DNA of 64,000 nt, taken from NCBI RefSeq assembly GCF_900110875.1, contig NZ_FOFM01000001.1, positions 62,001 through 126,000 on the forward strand, given 5' to 3'. Shown here piece by piece: positions 10,301 through 19,703 of this stretch. The notes beneath the pieces are model-generated. The model saw only the letters and a program-made list of their open reading frames with translations, made no database searches and had not been told where the DNA came from. Within the stretch, counting starts at the first letter, position 1; each line of letters opens with the position of its first letter. The DNA comes from Pseudovibrio axinellae (GTDB lineage Bacteria; Pseudomonadota; Alphaproteobacteria; Rhizobiales; Stappiaceae). The translations under genes were made by a program, and so were the position numbers.

Positions 10301-10337
10301 AAAGGAAAAGGCGAGCCCTGATCAAAGAGCCCGCCTT
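10301..10337 (-). terminator. Rho-independent terminator after iorB-type gene
   Basis: On the minus strand AAGGCGGGC (10329-10337) pairs with GCTCGCCTT (10308-10316) in a 9-bp stem with one mismatch, followed by a T-rich run (TTCCTTT). It sits 25 bases after the stop of the molybdopterin subunit gene and should end that operon. Confidence 0.65.
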
Positions 10338-10362
10338 ATTGATACTTCACATATTTTTCAGA

Positions 10363-12549
10363 TTAGGCAAAGTTCACACCAGCATTGACCATTGGGAGTT
10401 CGGTGACCCGTGGTCCTTTCACTGCGATCGCATTTGCAAGCGCTGGCGCTGATGGCGGTGTACCTGGCTCGCCAACACCTGTTGGTGCCTCTGTGGACAG
10501 AACAATGTGTGTTTCGATCTCACCGATATCACCGATGCGCAAAGGCTCATAGTCCGGGAAATTGCTCTGCACGACTTCACCCTCTTCCAGAGTAATTTCA
10601 TCGCGCATGGCATGACCCAGCCCGTAACCGATACCACCTTCCATTTGTGCTTTGATCACATCTGGATTAACCGGGATACCGCAATCCACCGCACAAGTTA
10701 CTTTCTCGATCTTTACGCCTGCTTCTGCGTCGCCGGAAATTTCGACTACTTCAGCGACATAACTGCGGAAAGAGCTGTGCACAGCTATACCCTGACTGCG
10801 CCCTTCAGCTGCCTTGCCCCAGTTGCCTTTTTCAGCAGCCAGCTTAAGAACATTCGCCATGCGCTTTTGCTCAGGTACATCACCCGATAGGTGAGCGAGG
10901 CGGAATTCAACAGGATCACGGCCAGCAGCTGCTGCTGTGGCATCCATCATGGTTTCCATGACATAAGCTGTGTGCGTGTGGCCAACTGAACGCCACCACA
11001 AAACAGAAGTCGCGGCTTTCGTGTCGGTGAGCCCTGCAAACATACCCGGAATGGAATAAGGCGTTGGTGTCACCCCTTCCACAGACATATCGTCAATTCC
11101 ATCATGGACCGCAAAGGCCTCAAATGGCGTGCCTTTTGCAATTGACTGGCCTGCTACACGATGATCCCAACCAACGATATTACCTGTTGAATCAAGACCT
11201 ACACGCACCTTATGAGCAAATGCTGGACGATAGTAACCACCAGTTATGTCATCTTCTCTGGACCAAACCAGTTTCACCGGACGGCTGCGATCTGTCATCG
11301 CAAACGCGAGGGCAGCCTCGGTTTGATAGTCTACTGTTGGTGTTGCACGGCGCCCGAAAGAACCTCCTGCAAACATAGTGTTGATCTGCACCTTTTCCAT
11401 TGGAAGCTGCAGCACCTTAGAGAGCACCATATGTGGTGAGGTCGGCATCTGACTGCCATCATGCAAGACAACGCCGCCGTCCTGTGTTGGCTCGATGGTG
11501 CAGGTCAGAGGTTCCATTGGCGCGTGTGCCAGCAGAGGGAAGTAAAATGTTTCCTCAACCACTTTGTCTGCATTTTCAATCGCAGCCGCGACCGTACCTT
11601 GGTCGTTCTTGGTCAGGTTATATTCGGGCTCGCTGTTCACAGCTGCCATCAGTTCCTTATAAACGTCTTCAGAACTGCGGCTTTCAGCTGCGGAATAGTC
11701 CCATGTGACTTCGATAGCATCGCGAGCCTGCAAGGCTGCCCATGTATCGTCAGCGTAAACGACGACACCAGCTTTATTTGGCAGCATCGCAGCGCGGATG
11801 AAGCCTTTCACAGATAGTGCTGCACTGTCGTCAAAGGAAACAGCAAGCGCACCACGACGCATTGCCCGTTTCACCGCAACGACCATCTGGTCGTCAAGCT
11901 GAATATCCATCGCATATTTGGCGGTGCCGTTAACCTTCGGCGGAGTGTCTTTGCGGTGGATGCTGGCGTTGCCAATGAGCTTAAATTCCGAAGGATCTTT
12001 CAAACGTGGATTTTCTGGTGCTTCCAGTTGGCTGGCTGCTTGAACAAACTCGCCAAGTGGCGCAGTTTCTCCGCCACCAATGATCACACCGTCTTCCAGC
12101 TTCAGTTGCTCAACTGGCAACTCCCATGCCTGAGAAGCCGCCTGAAGAAGTACTTCTCTAGCGGCTGCACCTGCTTGTCTGTACTGCAGAAAACTATTGA
12201 ACATCGCGGTCGAACCGCCTGTGCCCTGGAAAGGCCCAAACGCTGTGTTGTTGTATAGTTTTGGGTTGGATGGCGCGAACTCATACTCAATCGCCTCCAT
12301 GCTGACACCCAGCTCCTCTGCAATCAACGTCGTCAGACCAGTGGCTGGACCCTGCCCTTTTTCAAAGTGTTTGACGATTGCAGTAACGGTTCCGTCTGAT
12401 GCAATCCTCACGAACGGATTGAGCATCGTTGTGTCAAAGCCATTTGTCGCTGCCATAACACCAGATGGCGCTGCACCAATGACAAGAACAGCAGCGGCTG
12501 ATGCGGCTGCGCCTTTTAGGAAGCCGCGACGAGAGGTAGAAACGCTCAT
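10363..12549 (-). CDS. Molybdopterin-binding aldehyde/isoquinoline oxidoreductase large subunit (IorB type)
   Basis: This is the catalytic subunit of a molybdenum hydroxylase of the xanthine-oxidase superfamily, in the isoquinoline 1-oxidoreductase IorB group of about 730 residues. The product is 728 residues. The N-terminus has a twin-arginine signal (SRRGFLKGAA then a hydrophobic Ala-rich segment), so the enzyme is probably exported folded. Recognisable parts are the GTAKYAMDIQ domain start, the AGGSFGRRATPT cofactor segment, the GIGYGLGHAM region and a C-terminal GVGEPGTPPSAPALANAI motif with the likely catalytic Glu. I chose the ATG at 12549, one base after the small-subunit stop, because it starts directly before the Tat motif. 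The substrate cannot be read from sequence. Confidence 0.88.
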   Translation of the reverse strand: MSVSTSRRGFLKGAAASAAAVLVIGAAPSGVMAATNGFDTTMLNPFVRIASDGTVTAIVKHFEKGQGPATGLTTLIAEELGVSMEAIEYEFAPSNPKLYNNTAFGPFQGTGGSTAMFNSFLQYRQAGAAAREVLLQAASQAWELPVEQLKLEDGVIIGGGETAPLGEFVQAASQLEAPENPRLKDPSEFKLIGNASIHRKDTPPKVNGTAKYAMDIQLDDQMVVAVKRAMRRGALAVSFDDSAALSVKGFIRAAMLPNKAGVVVYADDTWAALQARDAIEVTWDYSAAESRSSEDVYKELMAAVNSEPEYNLTKNDQGTVAAAIENADKVVEETFYFPLLAHAPMEPLTCTIEPTQDGGVVLHDGSQMPTSPHMVLSKVLQLPMEKVQINTMFAGGSFGRRATPTVDYQTEAALAFAMTDRSRPVKLVWSREDDITGGYYRPAFAHKVRVGLDSTGNIVGWDHRVAGQSIAKGTPFEAFAVHDGIDDMSVEGVTPTPYSIPGMFAGLTDTKAATSVLWWRSVGHTHTAYVMETMMDATAAAAGRDPVEFRLAHLSGDVPEQKRMANVLKLAAEKGNWGKAAEGRSQGIAVHSSFRSYVAEVVEISGDAEAGVKIEKVTCAVDCGIPVNPDVIKAQMEGGIGYGLGHAMRDEITLEEGEVVQSNFPDYEPLRIGDIGEIETHIVLSTEAPTGVGEPGTPPSAPALANAIAVKGPRVTELPMVNAGVNFA

Positions 12550-12550
12550 A

Positions 12551-13012
12551 TCAAGCCTCCATAATATCTGATGCGCGCACGATCGCAGTGCGGATGCGTT
12601 GATAGGTGGCGCAGCGACAGGCATTACCATCCATGTATTCGTCGATCTCATCCACTGTTGGCTTTGGATTCTCTATAAGCAAACCAACTGCCGACATGAT
12701 CTGACCTGATTGGCAATAGCCACATTGCACCACATCCAGCTCTGTCCACGCCTGCTGCACAGCTTGCGCTGGTGTAGACTTTAAGCCTTCAATTGTGGTC
12801 ACTTCGGCGTCTTCAACATCTTCAATATAGGTTTGGCAGGAGCGAACAGGCTCTCCATCCAAATGCACAGTGCAGGCACCACAAGAGGCGACACCACACC
12901 CAAACTTTGTGCCCGTCAGTTTCAAATGGTCTCGGATTACCCACAAGAGTGGGGTTCCTGGTTCGGCGTCGACCTTATGTGTCTCGCCGTTCAGCTTTAT
13001 GGAAATTGCCAT
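12551..13012 (-). CDS. [2Fe-2S] small subunit of aldehyde/isoquinoline oxidoreductase (IorA type)
   Basis: This 153-residue subunit carries two [2Fe-2S] clusters and passes electrons from the molybdenum site to the acceptor. The first cluster motif is FGCGVASCGACTVHLDG with a further Cys at PVRSC. The second is CGYCQSGQIM with CRC near the C-terminus. A longer in-frame extension exists upstream, but family members start MAxxxKxNGE, which fits the ATG at 13012. The partner large subunit follows after one base. A divergent AraC-type gene upstream may regulate the pair. Confidence 0.9.
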   Translation of the reverse strand: MAISIKLNGETHKVDAEPGTPLLWVIRDHLKLTGTKFGCGVASCGACTVHLDGEPVRSCQTYIEDVEDAEVTTIEGLKSTPAQAVQQAWTELDVVQCGYCQSGQIMSAVGLLIENPKPTVDEIDEYMDGNACRCATYQRIRTAIVRASDIMEA

Positions 13013-13288
13013 CAAAAAAATCCTTTTTTGATCCGTCGCGGTGGCTGGTTGTGCAATAAAATCAGGCGGTTTTGAGTGCAGCGGCTTTATATACGCAGTA
13101 CGCTTTTTGTTTTTTTTTAGCCTGACAGAGATGATGAGTAGATACACCTAACACTGCTTCCCGATAGTTTCAGTGGCAAATCACGCCAAAGTACTGCCAC
13201 ATCACGCCACTAGATATTTTGTGGCTAGCGCATTTTGAATAAAAACGAGAAGAAAGAGCTGCAGTACAAACGCAGTCGGGCCCACACG

Positions 13289-14281
13289 ATGAAACACAAT
13301 CCGCTTTACCCTGGCGCTGTCATGATGGCGCAAATTATCCGGTCTTTGGACCTATCAGTCGAGCGCGTGATGCGACGAGCGGGAGTTTGTGCTGAACATT
13401 TGACCCCAGCAGCCAAAGGAATCACACAAACCCAGTATTTCGCACTTTGGGATGCGCTGCAAAAAGAACATGGCGGCAATGACCTGGCTGTGAAACTCGG
13501 CAGGGCTGTTCTTCAGGGCTCATTTGTCCCTCATCTTTTTGCGTTTTCTTGCAGTCCTAACATTGAAGAGGGAGTGAAACGCCTTGCTCTTTTCAAACCG
13601 TTGATCGCCCCTATTCGGTTGGAAGTCGAACGCGCTGATGAAACGGTATCCATTCTATTCAAGGCAAGTGATACCAGCGTCCCCTTCCCTGAAATATTGG
13701 CCCAGTTTGAAATTGTTTATTTCACCATATGCAGCCGCTTGTTTACGGGCGAACCGATCATTCCTGTCTGCGTTGGAGGACCTGTCGACAAGCTGGACTG
13801 GGCAGCTGTGGAAGAAGAGATTGGCGTCAAGGCGAGCGCAGATCATGTTGCTCACATCACACTTTCCTTACAAGATGCAACACGTCCTCTCATTACACAA
13901 ATGGAAGGTATGTGGGATACATTTGAAGATGGATTACGTAAGAAACTACAAAGCACCGGCAGCTCCAATGAGATGTCGCGGCGGGTAAAAAATGCGCTTC
14001 TTGATAGCTTGCCTGCCGGACAGAACACAATTGATAGCGTCAGCCAGCGGCTCAACGCGAGCAAACGGACGTTGCAAAGGAAGCTCAAAGACGAAGGTCG
14101 CAGTTTTCAAGACATCTTGAGCGAAACCCGTTCCGAACTGTCTCAGCATTACCTGATGGGCAGCGATCTTAGTATTCCAGAGATTTCATATCTCCTTGGT
14201 TACCGCGACACTGGGTCCTTCTACAGAGCTTTTCAAGGCTGGACCGGCAAGACGCCAATGGAGATCCGCGGGATAGCGTAA
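13289..14281 (+). CDS. AraC-family transcriptional regulator
   Basis: This 330-residue regulator has an N-terminal ligand/arrangement domain of the AraC-like PF12625 type (YPGAVMMAQIIRSLDLS... to about residue 190) and a C-terminal double helix-turn-helix (DSVSQRLNASKRTLQRKL and the ISYLLGYRDTGSFYRAF segment, about 245-325). It is transcribed divergently from the oxidoreductase pair, which suggests it controls that pair. The ATG at 13289 fits the family better than a TTG 54 bases upstream, though neither has a clear ribosome binding site. The effector is unknown. Confidence 0.85.
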   Translation: MKHNPLYPGAVMMAQIIRSLDLSVERVMRRAGVCAEHLTPAAKGITQTQYFALWDALQKEHGGNDLAVKLGRAVLQGSFVPHLFAFSCSPNIEEGVKRLALFKPLIAPIRLEVERADETVSILFKASDTSVPFPEILAQFEIVYFTICSRLFTGEPIIPVCVGGPVDKLDWAAVEEEIGVKASADHVAHITLSLQDATRPLITQMEGMWDTFEDGLRKKLQSTGSSNEMSRRVKNALLDSLPAGQNTIDSVSQRLNASKRTLQRKLKDEGRSFQDILSETRSELSQHYLMGSDLSIPEISYLLGYRDTGSFYRAFQGWTGKTPMEIRGIA

Positions 14282-14346
14282 ACACCTTTTCAAAAACAAG
14301 GTTGCGAAGAAAGCTTCATGAAACCTTAGGATGCTAATGGCCTGCT

Positions 14347-14874
14347 ATGGCTATTCTATTTGTGTTTTCAGGGTTGCCGGGCGTTGGAAAAACAACACTG
14401 GCAAGAGCACTTGCACCACGGTTGCAAGCTGTACATCTGCGTGTTGATTCAGTTGAGGCTGCACTTAAGACATCTGTGCTTGCAATTTCACCTGCGGAGG
14501 ATGCCGGGTACGTCGCTGCCGCCGCAGTTGCAATGGACAACCTGCGACTTGGAAATAACGTGATTGCAGATGCGGTAAACCCGATTGAGATCACCCGCAA
14601 CATTTGGCTGGAAGCTGCGCTGGGCGCGAAAGTGAAGGCCATGCATATTGAAGTGGTTTGTCCAAACGAGTTTGAACACCAAAGGCGTGTCGAGAGCAGG
14701 CATAACGACATTTCAGCCATGTGCCCGCCAACCTGGAACGATGTGAAGCGTCGCAAATTTGAACCATGGAAGAAGCACCGCCTTGTGGTCGATACCTTTC
14801 AAAAGCCCATACAAGACAATGTGGAGGACATCTTAGAGAGCTTTAGCCAGCTGGTTCGGTACGGCTCTTATTAG
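14347..14874 (+). CDS. P-loop AAA-type kinase-like protein
   Basis: This 175-residue protein has a Walker A motif at its N-terminus (GLPGVGKTTLARAL, about residues 9-22). It resembles the small P-loop kinases that phosphorylate small molecules, such as gluconate- or shikimate-kinase-like and zeta-toxin-like folds. A hydrophobic strand ending VIADAVNP (about 76-83) could supply the catalytic Asp, and a lid-like RRVESRHND segment follows. No specific substrate is indicated. It stands alone 65 bases after the AraC gene. The 256 bases downstream, up to the response regulator, contain nothing recognisable. Confidence 0.75.
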   Translation: MAILFVFSGLPGVGKTTLARALAPRLQAVHLRVDSVEAALKTSVLAISPAEDAGYVAAAAVAMDNLRLGNNVIADAVNPIEITRNIWLEAALGAKVKAMHIEVVCPNEFEHQRRVESRHNDISAMCPPTWNDVKRRKFEPWKKHRLVVDTFQKPIQDNVEDILESFSQLVRYGSY

Positions 14875-15130
14875 GGTATCTGGTACTTGGGCGCTCTGAG
14901 TGTTTGCATAAGAGACAATGGAGTACCCTTTGCTGTGAGGCAGAGGTTCCGTGATTACGCCTGAATGCTCCCTCAATTAGAAGCCAGGGGTCATTGTTTG
15001 GCTCATGCTGCACCTCCCGAATATAGGTAGGTCTACGATCACTTCCTGCAAAATTCAGTTTCAAGTTTTTTCTGAATGTGAAAGAACGGAGGCAAACAGA
15101 CTATAGGCTTTGCTGTGCGGGAACGGATGT

Positions 15131-15799
15131 ATGCGCGTATTACTGGTTGAGGACGAGCGGCTGATCGCAGACGCCATCAAAACCTTTCTGGAACGCCACG
15201 AATTTCGAGTGGACTGGATCGACGATGGCCTTTTGGCAGAGGAGGCACTGAAAAATAGCGTTTTTGACCTTGTCATTCTCGACCTAGGCCTTCCTGGCCA
15301 AGACGGCTTAGCGTTTTTAAAATCTGTTCGTGATGATCAAAAAGACACCCCCATCGTCATCCTGTCGGCTCGGGAGACAACCAAAAACAGGATCGACGGT
15401 CTTAACTTGGGCGCTGATGACTATCTGACCAAACCGTTTGATATGAACGAGCTCTTGGCAAGGTGTCGTGCGCTCGTGCGGCGTTCGGCCGGGCGCACAC
15501 GAATGTTGTTGCAACATGGGGCGCTTACTCTTGACCTTGATCAGAAGAAAGCCTGCTACAGCGGAACACATGTCATACTGCAACCGCTTGCCTTCCGATT
15601 GCTCACAATACTTTTGGAACGGCGTGGCCGCGTGGTCTCCAAGTCGGACCTCATGGAACAACTTTATGGCTGGGAGGAAAACGCTGAGAGTAATGTTCTA
15701 GAAGTGTATGTCTCACAGATCCGTAGAAAGACCTCGTCCCAAATGATCAGAACTATTCGAGGCGTGGGCTACATCGTAGATGAGGATATACCGGCATGA
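15131..15799 (+). CDS. OmpR/PmrA-type response regulator
   Basis: This 222-residue two-component response regulator has a receiver domain (acidic pair at VEDER, phospho-acceptor Asp in VILDLGLPG near residue 51, conserved Lys in YLTKPFD near 101) and a C-terminal winged helix (VYVSQIRRK... RTIRGVGYIVDE). The QseB/PmrA group is the nearest match. An upstream in-frame start exists, but MRVLLVEDE at 15131 matches the family N-terminus. The last codon overlaps the kinase start (ATGA), so the two are translationally coupled. Confidence 0.92.
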   Translation: MRVLLVEDERLIADAIKTFLERHEFRVDWIDDGLLAEEALKNSVFDLVILDLGLPGQDGLAFLKSVRDDQKDTPIVILSARETTKNRIDGLNLGADDYLTKPFDMNELLARCRALVRRSAGRTRMLLQHGALTLDLDQKKACYSGTHVILQPLAFRLLTILLERRGRVVSKSDLMEQLYGWEENAESNVLEVYVSQIRRKTSSQMIRTIRGVGYIVDEDIPA

Positions 15800-17109
15800 A
15801 ACTATCCTCGATCCGTAGCCGTATTTTGGTCATGCTGCTCCCCCTTCTCCTGATGGTATGGGGGATCTTTTCTGTTGCAATTTACCATTTGACCGAGGAG
15901 GAACTCGTCGAGGCGCATGAAGCGCAGACATACCAGCTTGCGCGAATGCTTGCCGAAATGGGTGGAGATACTATCTCCCCTAGCTTCTTGCGTGAGGACC
16001 ACCTTGGCGGAGACTATTTCATTGTCATTCGAGATGGGAATGGTGAAGATAGGTATTTATCGGCAACACACGCCCAATTGCCCAAAACACTTAAACTGAG
16101 CGCCCAACAAGTTAAATCTAATGGGCACACCTGGATCGTCTGGCAGTTTCCCGGCGAGAAGACAGACCAACGATACATCATTGGGGTCATAAATGATGAA
16201 AGGAGTGAGCTGCTTGAGCAAACGATGCTCAATGTTTCACTCCCCTTCGCTCTTGTCCTCATACTGTCAATCTTCACAACCGTCTATATCGTAAAGAGAG
16301 GCTTGCGTCCGTTGACTAATCTGTCGCAAACTCTAGCCACCCAAGATCCTGAAAGCCTTGGGAAAGTCTCTGCGGACAAACAGCCCGATGAGCTTATTCC
16401 TATCGTGAACTCCCTCAACGCCCTATTTGATCGAATTGAGGACTATTTGCTGCGAGAACAACGTTTTATCGATGATGCAGCGCATGAGCTGAGAACCCCC
16501 CTGACCGTTGTGAAAGCCCAATGTCAGGTCATTGAGCGCGAAAAGCTTGATGAAGCAACGCGGCTTCGTTTTGACAACATTATTGAGGGCGTTGATCGTG
16601 CAACTCATCTTGCAGCCAAACTCTTGGAACACGCGCGTGCGGGACAGGACTTCACTAAAGAGTTAGATGCTCAGGACCTGAAGCCATTGCTCCAAACCAG
16701 TATTGCTCAGCAAGCGCACGCAGCGCGCGAAAAACACGTCGATCTTCAATTACTTTTGACAGAACAACTATCAGGTGTTGTTGATCGTGACGATTTAAGT
16801 GCGATTATGGATAACCTGATCGGCAATGCGATCCGGCATACACCTGTTGATGGACACGTAAGCGTTAGTGGTGAGCGCAAACAGGGGTGGATTCAGCTGA
16901 GTGTTGAAGACAGCGGCGCTGGCATTGCACAGGAGTACCAGGGTAAAGTTTTTGAACGATTTTTCCGCATGCCTGGTCAAACAGGCTCCGGGGCAGGCCT
17001 TGGCCTTTCAATTACCCAGACTTTGTGCCGACGCAATGGCATAGAGATATCACTTTCAACAAGTGAAAAGCTGGGAGGCGCTCGTTTTACACTTAAACTG
17101 AAGGAATAG
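15796..17109 (+). CDS. Sensor histidine kinase (QseC/PmrB-like)
   Basis: This 437-residue membrane sensor kinase is partner to the upstream regulator. A first transmembrane helix lies at about residues 9-30 and a second at about 140-165 (LPFALVLILSIFTTVYIV). The roughly 110-residue periplasmic sensor region lies between them. A HAMP-like linker follows, then the H-box with phospho-acceptor His (DDAAHELRTPLTVVKAQ, about 232) and the N, G1 and G2 boxes (DNLIGNAIRHTP, DSGAGIAQEY, GSGAGLGLSIT). The next gene encodes a ferric-reductase-like protein, so sensing of metal or redox stress is possible but unproven. Confidence 0.92.
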   Translation: MKLSSIRSRILVMLLPLLLMVWGIFSVAIYHLTEEELVEAHEAQTYQLARMLAEMGGDTISPSFLREDHLGGDYFIVIRDGNGEDRYLSATHAQLPKTLKLSAQQVKSNGHTWIVWQFPGEKTDQRYIIGVINDERSELLEQTMLNVSLPFALVLILSIFTTVYIVKRGLRPLTNLSQTLATQDPESLGKVSADKQPDELIPIVNSLNALFDRIEDYLLREQRFIDDAAHELRTPLTVVKAQCQVIEREKLDEATRLRFDNIIEGVDRATHLAAKLLEHARAGQDFTKELDAQDLKPLLQTSIAQQAHAAREKHVDLQLLLTEQLSGVVDRDDLSAIMDNLIGNAIRHTPVDGHVSVSGERKQGWIQLSVEDSGAGIAQEYQGKVFERFFRMPGQTGSGAGLGLSITQTLCRRNGIEISLSTSEKLGGARFTLKLKE

Positions 17110-17159
17110 TGTCGCAAACTTCAGGTAGGTTTCAGCTTCCCGTTGCTTTTAGGGGAAGC

Positions 17160-17265
17160 ACTTAGATTAAAACTTACAGCAGACAACATTCGGTACTAAG
17201 CGGGCATGATGCAAGCGCCGAACGGTGTGAGTTTGATCTTGATGCGCATCGTCAACTTAGATTGA
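17160..17265 (+). promoter_or_regulatory. Directly repeated ACTTAGATT(A/G)A motif upstream of the ferric-reductase gene
   Basis: ACTTAGATTAA (17160-17170) and ACTTAGATTGA (17255-17265) agree in 10 of 11 positions. They bracket the leader between the two-component genes and the flavocytochrome gene; the second copy ends 10 bases before the start codon. A second CTTA lies at 17173. Response regulators of this group bind CTTA-containing direct repeats, so these are candidate binding sites. The spacing between copies (95 bases) is unusual. Confidence 0.3.
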
Positions 17266-17275
17266 GCGTACCGGA

Positions 17276-18604
17276 ATGAAACCAATTGGCCTCACCCTTA
17301 TAATCGCAAGTATCCTTCCTCCTTTGCTTTTGTTTTCTCAGTTTGGCGGTCAAGCAGACTTTGGTGCGCTGTTGAGCCAATACCTGGGTATTGTCTCTTT
17401 AATTTTCATGGGACTGATACAGGTGATGGCAACGCGAGTGAAGGGTATTGAGGTCCTGTTTGGCCCGCTTGACCGCGTTTATGTCCTGCACAAATGGCTG
17501 GCAATCTTCGCCATTGCTGCCGCGTTCCTACATGAATCGATTGATGCTGAAGCGTTCTCAAGGTTTGTTACAAGCAACGGAACGGGTGACCTTGCAGAAG
17601 ATTTAGGTGAGATTGGTTATAACGGCATTCTGGTCTTAGGTCTGGGTTCTTTGGCCACCTTTATTCCCTATAAGATCTGGCACTGGACGCATCGGCTTAT
17701 TGGCATTTTCTTTGCTCTAGCGGCCTCCCACTTTCTGTTGATGCCGAATGTCTTTTCCTGGAGTGACCCGCTTGGTCTTTACGTTTCTGCTTTTTGTTTT
17801 GCAGGTATTTTCTCGTTTGTTTACCTGACCTTTAAAGGCTTTGCCGGGCGTACAAAAACCTACACGGTTAAAAGTGTCGAGGTCTATGGACGTATTACCA
17901 GTGTCACTCTCAAGCCTGAAGGCAAACCGATTTCTCACCGTGCCGGACAGTTCGCCTACGTATCTTTTGATCAAAGCGGACTGGGGGAAGTGCACCCCTA
18001 CACTATCGCCTCAGCTTCGAGGCCGGATGGGATGGTCCGTTTTTGTATCTCAGCTTTGGGCAGTTACACTTCCCGCATTCATCAATTGCAGGTCGGCACA
18101 AAAGCAAGCCTAAGCAAAGGATATGGAGGCTTCCGCCCCATTGTGTCACATCAAGACCAGATCTGGATTGCTGGCGGCGTTGGCATCACCCCTTTTCTTG
18201 CGTGGGCGCAAACCTTAACCGGGCAGGAAACCGGCAAAGTCTTCTTATATTATTGCGTTCGTAACCGGGTGGAAAATCCGTTTAAGGATGAACTGGAGGC
18301 GCTTCAGAAACGTCTACCCAATTTACATATTCAGTATTTTGAGTCCGATATGGGTGAATATATCGATGCACGCCTGCTTAAGATTTTGCAGGGCACCTTC
18401 TTCAATAAAATGCCGATTGCATTTTGCGGACCTAAGGCGATGAGGAAAAAGCTGCTTGTTGATCTTAAGGCACTCAACTACCCAACCCGGCAGTTTCATT
18501 ACGAAGAGTTTCAGATGCGATCCGGGATCGGCCTTCGCAAGCTCCTTATGCTCCTTCTTGAGCAGGTGAGCTTTTATTCAGGGAAGTTTGGTGCTGCCAA
18601 TTAA
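17276..18604 (+). CDS. Ferric-reductase-like transmembrane flavocytochrome
   Basis: This 442-residue membrane oxidoreductase has an N-terminal ferric-reductase-like heme domain with several membrane helices. Candidate heme-ligand histidines sit in LHKW, FLHES, WHWTHR and ASHFLL. The cytoplasmic FAD/NAD(P)H module has the FAD motif HPYTIAS (about 242), an AGGVGITPFLAW nucleotide motif (about 302) and FCGPKAM. The C-terminal FHYEEFQMR matches the family. It probably moves electrons from NAD(P)H across the membrane to a metal or oxygen. It lies 166 bases after the two-component genes and ends at a strong terminator. Confidence 0.85.
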   Translation: MKPIGLTLIIASILPPLLLFSQFGGQADFGALLSQYLGIVSLIFMGLIQVMATRVKGIEVLFGPLDRVYVLHKWLAIFAIAAAFLHESIDAEAFSRFVTSNGTGDLAEDLGEIGYNGILVLGLGSLATFIPYKIWHWTHRLIGIFFALAASHFLLMPNVFSWSDPLGLYVSAFCFAGIFSFVYLTFKGFAGRTKTYTVKSVEVYGRITSVTLKPEGKPISHRAGQFAYVSFDQSGLGEVHPYTIASASRPDGMVRFCISALGSYTSRIHQLQVGTKASLSKGYGGFRPIVSHQDQIWIAGGVGITPFLAWAQTLTGQETGKVFLYYCVRNRVENPFKDELEALQKRLPNLHIQYFESDMGEYIDARLLKILQGTFFNKMPIAFCGPKAMRKKLLVDLKALNYPTRQFHYEEFQMRSGIGLRKLLMLLLEQVSFYSGKFGAAN

Positions 18605-18620
18605 ACGGTAAACAAGAAAG

Positions 18621-18655
18621 AAAGGAGCTGTCTCTCTCATGTGCCAGCTCCTTTT
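18621..18655 (+). terminator. Rho-independent terminator after the ferric-reductase gene
   Basis: AAAGGAGCTG (18621-18630) pairs perfectly with CAGCTCCTTT (18645-18654) around a 14-base loop, with a short T-run. The stem starts 17 bases after the stop codon. Confidence 0.8.
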
Positions 18656-18791
18656 GACCTTCTGCCTTCAGTTAATTGCAAGAACATCATGCCGCTGAAC
18701 TAATCAATGAATTTATATCAATATATTAATTGAGTTATAGGAGGTTCAATTGAAGCCAATACAGTGCATCTTTTTATAGGATTATTGGCTC

Positions 18792-19673
18792 ATGACAAAA
18801 ATTGCCTCACAATCAATCACGACAGGGGTTCCGCTCCCTTCAGATGATCGTCGCTCGAAAAATCCAATTGTTTGTTATGAAGTTTCACAGTTACCTGCTT
18901 TTGATGCAAAGCTGTATCAGCAAGCAAAAGATACAATGCAGAAGGTTGGTGAGGTCGTCGTGCCTCCAAGAGATGGCGGGTATTTCGAAGTACCAGCCGG
19001 TCATTTTTTCCGGATTGTATCTGTCGAGGGCCCTCAGGTCGGCGATCTCAATCTATGGAATGCACATAACCTCAACGAACGGTTTTTTAGCGGGAAAACC
19101 CGGCAACTACATGCCTCTCATCTGACTACGGGAGATCGTCTTTGGAGTAATATGCCGTTTCTTCGACCTATGGCGACAATCACTCAAGACACTTTAGACT
19201 GGTATGGATGGGACGAAGATGGAGCTGGTGTTCATGATGTTATCGGTACCCGGTGTGACCCCTATACCAATCACATGCTTAAAGGTGTCGATTATAACCA
19301 TTGCTGCCACTCCAATTTGACCCGCGCCTTTGCAAAAGTGAAGGGGTTGTCCTTGGATGGATCGGAGCCCCATATTCATGATGTAATGAATGTATTCATG
19401 TGCACGGGCTTTACCCATGACACGCACAAGTATTTCATGAAGGCAAGCCCCGTACGTCCCGGCGACTTCATCGAGTTCTTTGCAGAAATCGACATTCTTG
19501 GCGCTTTATCAACCTGCCCCGGCGGTGATTGTGGAAGCGGGCACTCCGACGACATCAAACCTTGTTACCCACTCCTTGTTGAAATCTTCAAGCCCGCAGA
19601 AGGCAGCCTGAAACACTGGTCAGAAGCAAAGCGGAGCGGTTATAACGGACAGCACAAAGCGAATACTGAGTAA
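18792..19673 (+). CDS. DUF1989 / urea carboxylase-associated family protein
   Basis: This 293-residue protein belongs to the DUF1989 family, often found with urea carboxylase or guanidine metabolism and suggested to act on small amino or amidino compounds. Family features include a QVGDLNLWN segment, RLWSNMPFLRPM, CDPYTN with CCHSN downstream, and CPGGDC near residue 250; the cysteines and histidines could bind metal. No urea carboxylase, allophanate hydrolase or transporter gene lies nearby, so the substrate is unknown. A convergent alcohol dehydrogenase gene ends 30 bases downstream. Confidence 0.82.
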   Translation: MTKIASQSITTGVPLPSDDRRSKNPIVCYEVSQLPAFDAKLYQQAKDTMQKVGEVVVPPRDGGYFEVPAGHFFRIVSVEGPQVGDLNLWNAHNLNERFFSGKTRQLHASHLTTGDRLWSNMPFLRPMATITQDTLDWYGWDEDGAGVHDVIGTRCDPYTNHMLKGVDYNHCCHSNLTRAFAKVKGLSLDGSEPHIHDVMNVFMCTGFTHDTHKYFMKASPVRPGDFIEFFAEIDILGALSTCPGGDCGSGHSDDIKPCYPLLVEIFKPAEGSLKHWSEAKRSGYNGQHKANTE

Positions 19674-19703
19674 TTGAAGACGCTGGTGCACGGACTCACC
19701 CAG

